From assembly GCA_036674765.1 (NCBI GenBank), contig JARVKI010000191.1:1-26272 (forward strand): a stretch of DNA of 26,272 bases, read 5' to 3'. The translations under genes and the position numbers were made by a program. This DNA is from Seiridium cupressi. Taxonomy: Eukaryota; Ascomycota; Sordariomycetes; Amphisphaeriales; Sporocadaceae. The notes below the pieces were generated by a model that did no database searches, had not been told where the DNA came from, and saw nothing but the letters and a program-made list of their open reading frames with translations. Positions 20,120-26,272 of this stretch are shown in pieces. The first letter of the stretch is position 1. The number at the start of each line of letters is the position of its first letter.

Positions 20120-21444
20120 TGACAAGGGCAGAGCGGACGGGATCTATAGTCGTGTGTGCTAGACAAAGGCTGAAAAGAATTATATATCTTCTAATTTTAC
20201 CAGTTCTCTCTATAATGTTTTAAGAAAATCGCAATATGGCAATGAGCCAAGGCTGATTGCCGGCTTCACATCCAGTTAAGCGACAGATGCAGACGTATTA
20301 GGCAGCTGCAGACACTACATACTTCATAGAAAAAGTCATATCGTGGACAACTTTTGAGGGTTACTGGCAAGTGATTGTAGCATAAATTGCCTCGCAGCCG
20401 TCTGTAGCGCCTCATCGATCAACAGCGAAGCCAACTGTGGAGCTACTGGGTACCCTTTGGACTCGGTTCAGTAGTCAATCAAAGCAGCCATGCTCAGCGC
20501 ATGGGTGTTTCTCCCAGCTGCGTGCCTGGTTCTACGATAGTATTCCGCACCAGCTTTGCCGTTCTGCTCACCGCGGGTTGGGCGGAGACCTCAATTCGGC
20601 GTCAATTTAGCCTTGGCGTCGCTACGTGTCACTTGGGTCCCATAGAAAAGGCGGTGCCGATCACTAGTGGAGCCATGGTCGGGGATGGTGCCGGTCTAAC
20701 CCAGTGGACCTGCATGCCATACGACCATTCAAACGACCCTTTATGCGTCTATCTGGTAAAAGTGTCATACCTGTGAAACTGTTATACTGTCTCCATTGCC
20801 GAACAGCCGACCAGAGTGCACTTGTGGAGTTGAGGAGGAACCGCAGGGCGCCTACTGTATGTAGTACGACCCTGCTTCATCGGCTAAGCAGGGCTGAGAC
20901 TAATCCGCTAGGACCGGACTGGGTCCAGAATCCGGAAAGGTCCAGCTAAAACCAGTAGTTTGGCCTCGTGATAGGGCCACGGGGAATCTATGTATACGCG
21001 GGGAGCGTCGCACTCTACCTGTAACAGACCCATCGTGGAATGATGCTATCAGCAAGCACTTTGGCTGGCCATACCTGGCTTTCGAGAGGGGAAATGGTGC
21101 CAATTTTTTGATGGTGGGCTTGAAGGTCCAGTCAATCCCAGTATGGCGTATATCCCGCATGCAGTCAATGCGGAGAGTTCTGGTTTACGAGTCAGATGGA
21201 GGTCTCGATTCGGCGGGCCACATATGATACCGCTACGTGTCGTGAGAGCCTCTTCATGCTTAAGCGATTCATGACTTGGCGCGGATCAGTCACTGCTGGA
21301 GAGTACAACTCCACTCCAGTATAGCGTAGACTCCATCGGGCATTATCATGCGATGTGAAGGCCTACCTTACGCCTGAGCCCCCATAATGCATAACAGGTG
21401 TTAAAAGATCAACGTGGGGTTCTGGCGATCTCTGTCCACTTCTT

Positions 21445-21456
21445 GATAATATAAGA
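21445..21456 (+). promoter_or_regulatory. TATA-like element upstream of the CVNH gene
   Basis: GATAATATAAGA lies about 90-100 bp upstream of the ATG at 21544 and is followed by a pyrimidine-rich leader with CAATG context at the start codon (ACAATGTCGG). Confidence 0.35.
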
Positions 21457-21543
21457 GTATCGTGCCGCCCTGTCGCTTGGACGATATCTTAACCTTGCTT
21501 TTCACATTCTCCTCAGGAATAAAATCCGGTCCATCATTATACA

Positions 21544-21981
21544 ATGTCGGGAAACTTCTTCGCTACCTCCCAAGAGATCCGCCTCGAGGACAGGGACCGT
21601 CTTCGCGCCCGCCTCCGAAGGGTCGATGGCGAGTGGGTTGATGCTGAGATCAACCTGAACGACCACATCGGAAACGAGAATGGTATGCCTTCCATAGCCC
21701 TTGGCATGATCATGTACTGACTAGCTGGTCACAGGCCGCTTCGCTTGGGACAGTGCTGGTATGTCGATACACTGATCTCTTTCGGAAGGAATGGCAGTAA
21801 GCTCATGTCTCTAGGCTTCGCCGACTCGGCCGAGGACATTAGAATCTCCGTTGAGGGTGACGGCCCCGTATGTATTCTGCGCGCCAGACTTCGTAACGAG
21901 AACGGAGATTACCAGGACTCTGATCTGAACCTGAGTGAGCGAATGGCGAACAACGATGGTCGCTTCCGCTGGAGTAAGTGA
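21544..21981 (+). CDS. Cyanovirin-N homology (CVNH) lectin
   Basis: A three-exon plus-strand gene: 21544-21682, 21735-21758 (only 24 nt) and 21815-21981, giving 109 aa. Both introns (52 and 56 nt, GTATG..CAG/TAG) interrupt Gly codons in phase 1. The protein is a single CVNH domain of two tandem sequence repeats. The first contains RLRARLRRVDGEWVDAEINL and GNENGRFAW; the second contains LRARLRNENGDYQDSDLNL and NNDGRFRW. The paired L.ARLR..DG/NG and NxDGRFxW motifs are typical of fungal CVNH proteins, which bind mannose-type glycans. There is one Cys, so the cyanovirin disulfides are absent, as in many fungal members. No signal peptide is present, so it is predicted cytosolic or secreted by an unconventional route. 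It is convergent with the chitinase gene. Function in the fungus is not known; storage, defence and self-recognition roles are guesses. Confidence 0.87.
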
Positions 21982-22959
21982 TCTTGTATCCTTAACTATG
22001 GAGTTATCAGTGATCAAAGCTAATGGTGATCAAAGCTTGAATATGATCTGTGGACCACGAGAATTGAGTACTTCTAGGACAAAGCCAGTGGTTTTTCTGG
22101 AACTATCACCATAAACTAGGATCATGATGGCTTGGGCATAGGGTCTGGTACCCATTAAGCTTGTTTCCTCACCAATGAGAATAAATGTCATAACATAAAG
22201 TTAAGAGCACACTTGCTTACCGCCATTAGGCGGGGAAGGCTATTTTATAAATTTCACCCTGTGATAGGGATCTTTTTACCTGACAACGTGCTCTGTATGC
22301 GACATGAATTGGAAATTCAGGCCGGATTAGTTCTGTATCCTTTACCACGCTAGCCATAAAATGTATAACTACGCCAACGTGGAAATACTTGCTTTCCCAA
22401 AATTCAGCGCTAAATCCATTCGGAGCCCCTTGAACCCTATGATAGCATTGTGTAATTAACTCACCCGATTTCTAATTATGCTTGGCAAGGTATTGTACCC
22501 GGAGCCTCACGTACTCCAATAACCTGAGAGCACATCGCATACATAGGAGGGATTCTGGACGGGGCATCCCTATTTGGGCTTCAAATAAGCAACTTCGCAC
22601 GCCACATAGTAAGAACGCCACAATATATAACGGAACGGGATTTAAGGTAGTAGTCCGAATTCTTTCATAACCTCGTACAATAAATAGTCAAGTCACCGAC
22701 ATTTATTGAGCATTACCTAAGAAGATAATATATACAAATAAAGCCACCCATAATGCATTACCCAAGACGTAAAGTTTGCTCAAAAGAAATGCCCCATCCA
22801 AGCAAAGGATTCTCAGGTATTTAAAGAAAATAAAGAATAACAGCCCAGGCCCGGCTCAGATTGTTTCGTAAGCTCCAGAGTCGTTCGATCATCAACGAAA
22901 GTGCCCGGCTCGAGAATTCATGTACAACCTAGAGAAAGAAAACATCCTCACGAGGGGGT
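21982..22959. other. Intergenic between convergent CVNH and chitinase genes
   Basis: About 1 kb of AT-leaning sequence with no supported gene, holding the 3' ends of two convergent genes. A short direct repeat, GTGATCAAAGCT, occurs at about 22011 and 22026. No terminal inverted repeats of a transposon were found. Confidence 0.4.
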
Positions 22960-24396
<1,437 letters not shown>

Positions 24397-24526
24397 GGTT
24401 GATGAAAGTGAAGTGTGATAATGAATGAAAGTATAACAGTCGGATTATAATGAATGGCCTGATCTCATCGAGTCACAGTGCTTGGGGAGATGATCGAGAA
24501 GAACTAAGGCTCATAATGTGATGGAC

Positions 24527-24897
24527 TTATACTTGTATAAAACCAAGAGAGGCCTCATCAGACATTGAACCCATAGTTGCTCCATGGTGTGCAACTGCTT
24601 GGTCATGCAAGAAACGTTGGGTCGATGACCTGTGGCAGACTCGACAGCACGGCTGCGTCCGGGGGCAAGGGCGTCGAACCACTAGGAGGGCAACGTTGCC
24701 GCTGATGATGAACTCTTTGTGCTTCTCATTAGCCACATTCTGCGCTTCAGGGACAACAGTAGTTACATTACATAGGCTTCCATATCCACTAAAGCTTCCT
24801 CGAGGGTGCCAAGTCTAGGTTGGTTGCTCACAGGAACATGGGCATCTGCAAGCAAAAGGGATGCCAGACGCCTGTTATCCGGCTGCCGATACTCCAT
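24527..24897 (-). pseudogene. Weak coding relic of unknown family
   Basis: A minus-strand frame starts at ATG 24897 and runs 44 codons (contains RRLASLLLADAHVP and LGTLEEALVDMEAYV) to TAA at 24765-24763. A +1 frame continues with coding-like composition (VANEKHKEFIISGNVALLVV) into 24527. The overlap suggests a frameshifted fragment. I do not recognise the family, and chance open frames remain possible. Confidence 0.2.
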
Positions 24898-26192
24898 AGC
24901 ATCCAGGAGACTGGTCCAGATGATGTGACCCTACTACTGACAGAGAAGGTGACTCGAGGCTCTGGAGATGTCAGGAGGGCAGCGCGCGTCCTGCGGATAT
25001 ACCAGGGGCCTCACAAAGCGCCGAAATGAGCTCCATGGATAGAAGCGCCGGTGGGTTCTCGAAGTGGTGTGCAATCAAGGTCTTGGGTCGTCGCGAAAGA
25101 GGTCAATGAGCACGCGGCTCTAGAATCCTTATCGCAGGGTTGCATCAACCCCAAATACCCACTCGTAGGTAAATCGTGACTTTTGTCAGGCCGGTAGTTG
25201 ACTGATAAGCGAAAAACGTCATCCTAGTGTTTGCCATCGACTTCCTACGGATCATCTGAGCTGTATGTCGTGAACTGAGCAAGTCGCATCCATTCGACTT
25301 GTACGTTCTGACACATTTCGGTATTTGGTTGAGATCGCGGCAGGCCCTGGGAAGTGGCTGCAGCAATTACACGATCGCCTAGCTTGGCGGTACCCCTTGC
25401 AGTCTCAGGATCGCTGCAGGCAATGGTTGGTCAGGGAGCCCCCGACTGTAGCTCGAGGCAGATTGGACCGGAAATAGCTGCCCCGGGAGCTTTGGAGAGC
25501 CATGCTGGCAATGGTGTAGGGCAATTAGGAAGTCGGGAGGGCCAATGGATCGTGTGGGGGAGACTCCGCAGATGCGAGATAAGATGCTGGGGGTCCTCGG
25601 TCGTTTCTGCCGGGCCAGTCCCTACCGAGAAAGCATGTGTCAAAGGCTCAAATTCCGATTTGGGAAATCTCCAATGGCCATAATCGGCTGGATTTGGCAT
25701 TATCCCTGACAGGGTCACACGGTGCCTCAATCGGGCGCTAGGTTACATTGAGAATCAGAGAAAGCTTTGTAACGTTACTATAGGAAGCTAGGATGATGGA
25801 AGCTTCTATTAATCTGACTGAAAAGCGAATCACCGCAATTGAATAATCCAGGGGCATCCGATAAATCTGGCGCAGATCAAGTGCGCAATACAAGGTATAC
25901 GATTAATTGGGGATCCCGACAATCCAATAGTCTAGCGCATTAGATTTGTATCTAATATTTAAATTTATTAACTAGTAGCGTCAACCCACCAGCCACTCGC
26001 AGCTACCAGCAGCAGGCTCGTGGGGACTGAAAATGTAGTAAAAGGGGAGACTCTGCCACACCAGCTGAACCGACTTCCCGACATCCACCACGCATCAGGC
26101 GACGACACTATGCAGCCTAGCGAGATGCGGACAGTCCGGCATCCATACCAGAGTCCAGGAAGCTGTATATAGCCTCCGCCCTGTATTTGTTT
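24898..26192. other. Terminal intergenic stretch, no gene supported
   Basis: Overlapping frames on both strands near 25354-25730 (99-109 codons) have no recognisable motif and mirror each other, as expected for GC-rich non-coding sequence. A short AT-rich patch lies at 25940-25975. Confidence 0.4.
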
Positions 26193-26215
26193 GGGGGGGG
26201 GGGGGGGGGGGGGGG
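26193..26215. repeat. 23-base poly-G run followed by G-rich low complexity
   Basis: Twenty-three consecutive G residues are followed after TC by further G-runs broken by single C or A (26218-26250). Such a tract just before the end of the window is typical of a low-quality contig end or a two-colour sequencing poly-G artefact, though a real G-tract cannot be excluded. It is not a TTAGGG telomere repeat. Confidence 0.7.
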
Positions 26216-26272
26216 TCGGGGGGCGGGGCGACATTATGTTGGGGGGGGTAATTTGGCAGGAATTTAAAGTGA

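Larger units (their letters stand above)
18861..21543. other. 2.7-kb stretch without a confident gene; scattered coding-like frames
   Basis: No recognisable gene or mobile element was found. Two stretches look more coding-like than chance: minus-strand 19979-19701 (contains TLLYINYLEGAEDEYFISA) and a plus-strand open stretch about 20907-21227 (contains WNDAISKHFGWPYLAFE), neither with a proper start or a recognisable family. A short signal-peptide-like frame begins with ATG near 20489 and stops after 16 codons. These may be relics of decayed genes. Confidence 0.35.

Noticed and set aside
24640..24690. Possible tRNA T-arm (GTGGTTCGACGCCC on the minus strand)
   Set aside because: The flanking bases do not form a T-stem, acceptor stem or D-arm, so no cloverleaf can be built.
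25354..25730. Two opposing frames of about 100 codons
   Set aside because: They are mirror-image open frames without recognisable motifs; more likely GC-rich chance frames.
26193..26272. Telomere
   Set aside because: The sequence is plain poly-G with random interruptions, not TTAGGG-type repeats.

Overview
The window looks like nuclear DNA from a filamentous ascomycete, probably Pezizomycotina and perhaps Eurotiales-like (inference). The basis is short GT-AG introns of about 45-100 nt, fungal-only families (GLEYA adhesin, Pth11/rhodopsin-like membrane protein, BBE-type FAD oxidase, fungal CVNH lectin), an AT-rich gene-free block and several decayed genes. It reads as an accessory or subtelomere-like region. 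No rRNA, tRNA, CRISPR or recognisable intact transposon was seen.

Layout. Positions 1-530 are an almost pure A+T block with an abrupt right edge. Positions 1111-1497 hold a six-cysteine secreted-type reading frame with no ATG. After about 2 kb without a convincing gene come two divergently unrelated but neighbouring minus-strand surface-protein genes. The first (6695-3554, three exons, 1002 aa) is a large secreted mosaic: Ser/Thr-rich stalk, PAN/apple-like module, PLA2-like cysteine module, Stig1-like cysteine repeats and a carbohydrate-binding-like C-terminus. The second (10191-8592, five exons, 456 aa) is a GLEYA-domain adhesin.

The middle is a graveyard of metabolic genes. It has a broken GH47 mannosidase (11417-12195) and a polyketide synthase relic on the minus strand (14658-12852). 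The relic keeps the first half of the ketosynthase and the AT/product-template junction, but the DNA between is gone and the remaining frames are broken. Divergent from it is a BBE-like FAD oxidase (15301-16882). Its model needs a GC-AG intron, and an in-frame TAG cuts off the last 26 residues of the conserved C-terminus. Next is an apparently intact five-exon seven-TM rhodopsin-domain protein (17552-18860). PKS plus divergent FAD oxidase suggests a secondary-metabolite cluster in decay (inference).

The right third has a 2.7-kb stretch without a confident gene, then a small three-exon cyanovirin-N homology lectin (21544-21981, plus) convergent with a four-exon secreted GH18 chitinase (24396-22960, minus). 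The last 1.9 kb contains only weak coding relics and ends in a 23-base G run close to the window edge. The intact genes share a theme of cell surface, adhesion and glycan binding or processing: mosaic surface protein, GLEYA adhesin, CVNH lectin and chitinase. The metabolic genes between them are mostly decaying.
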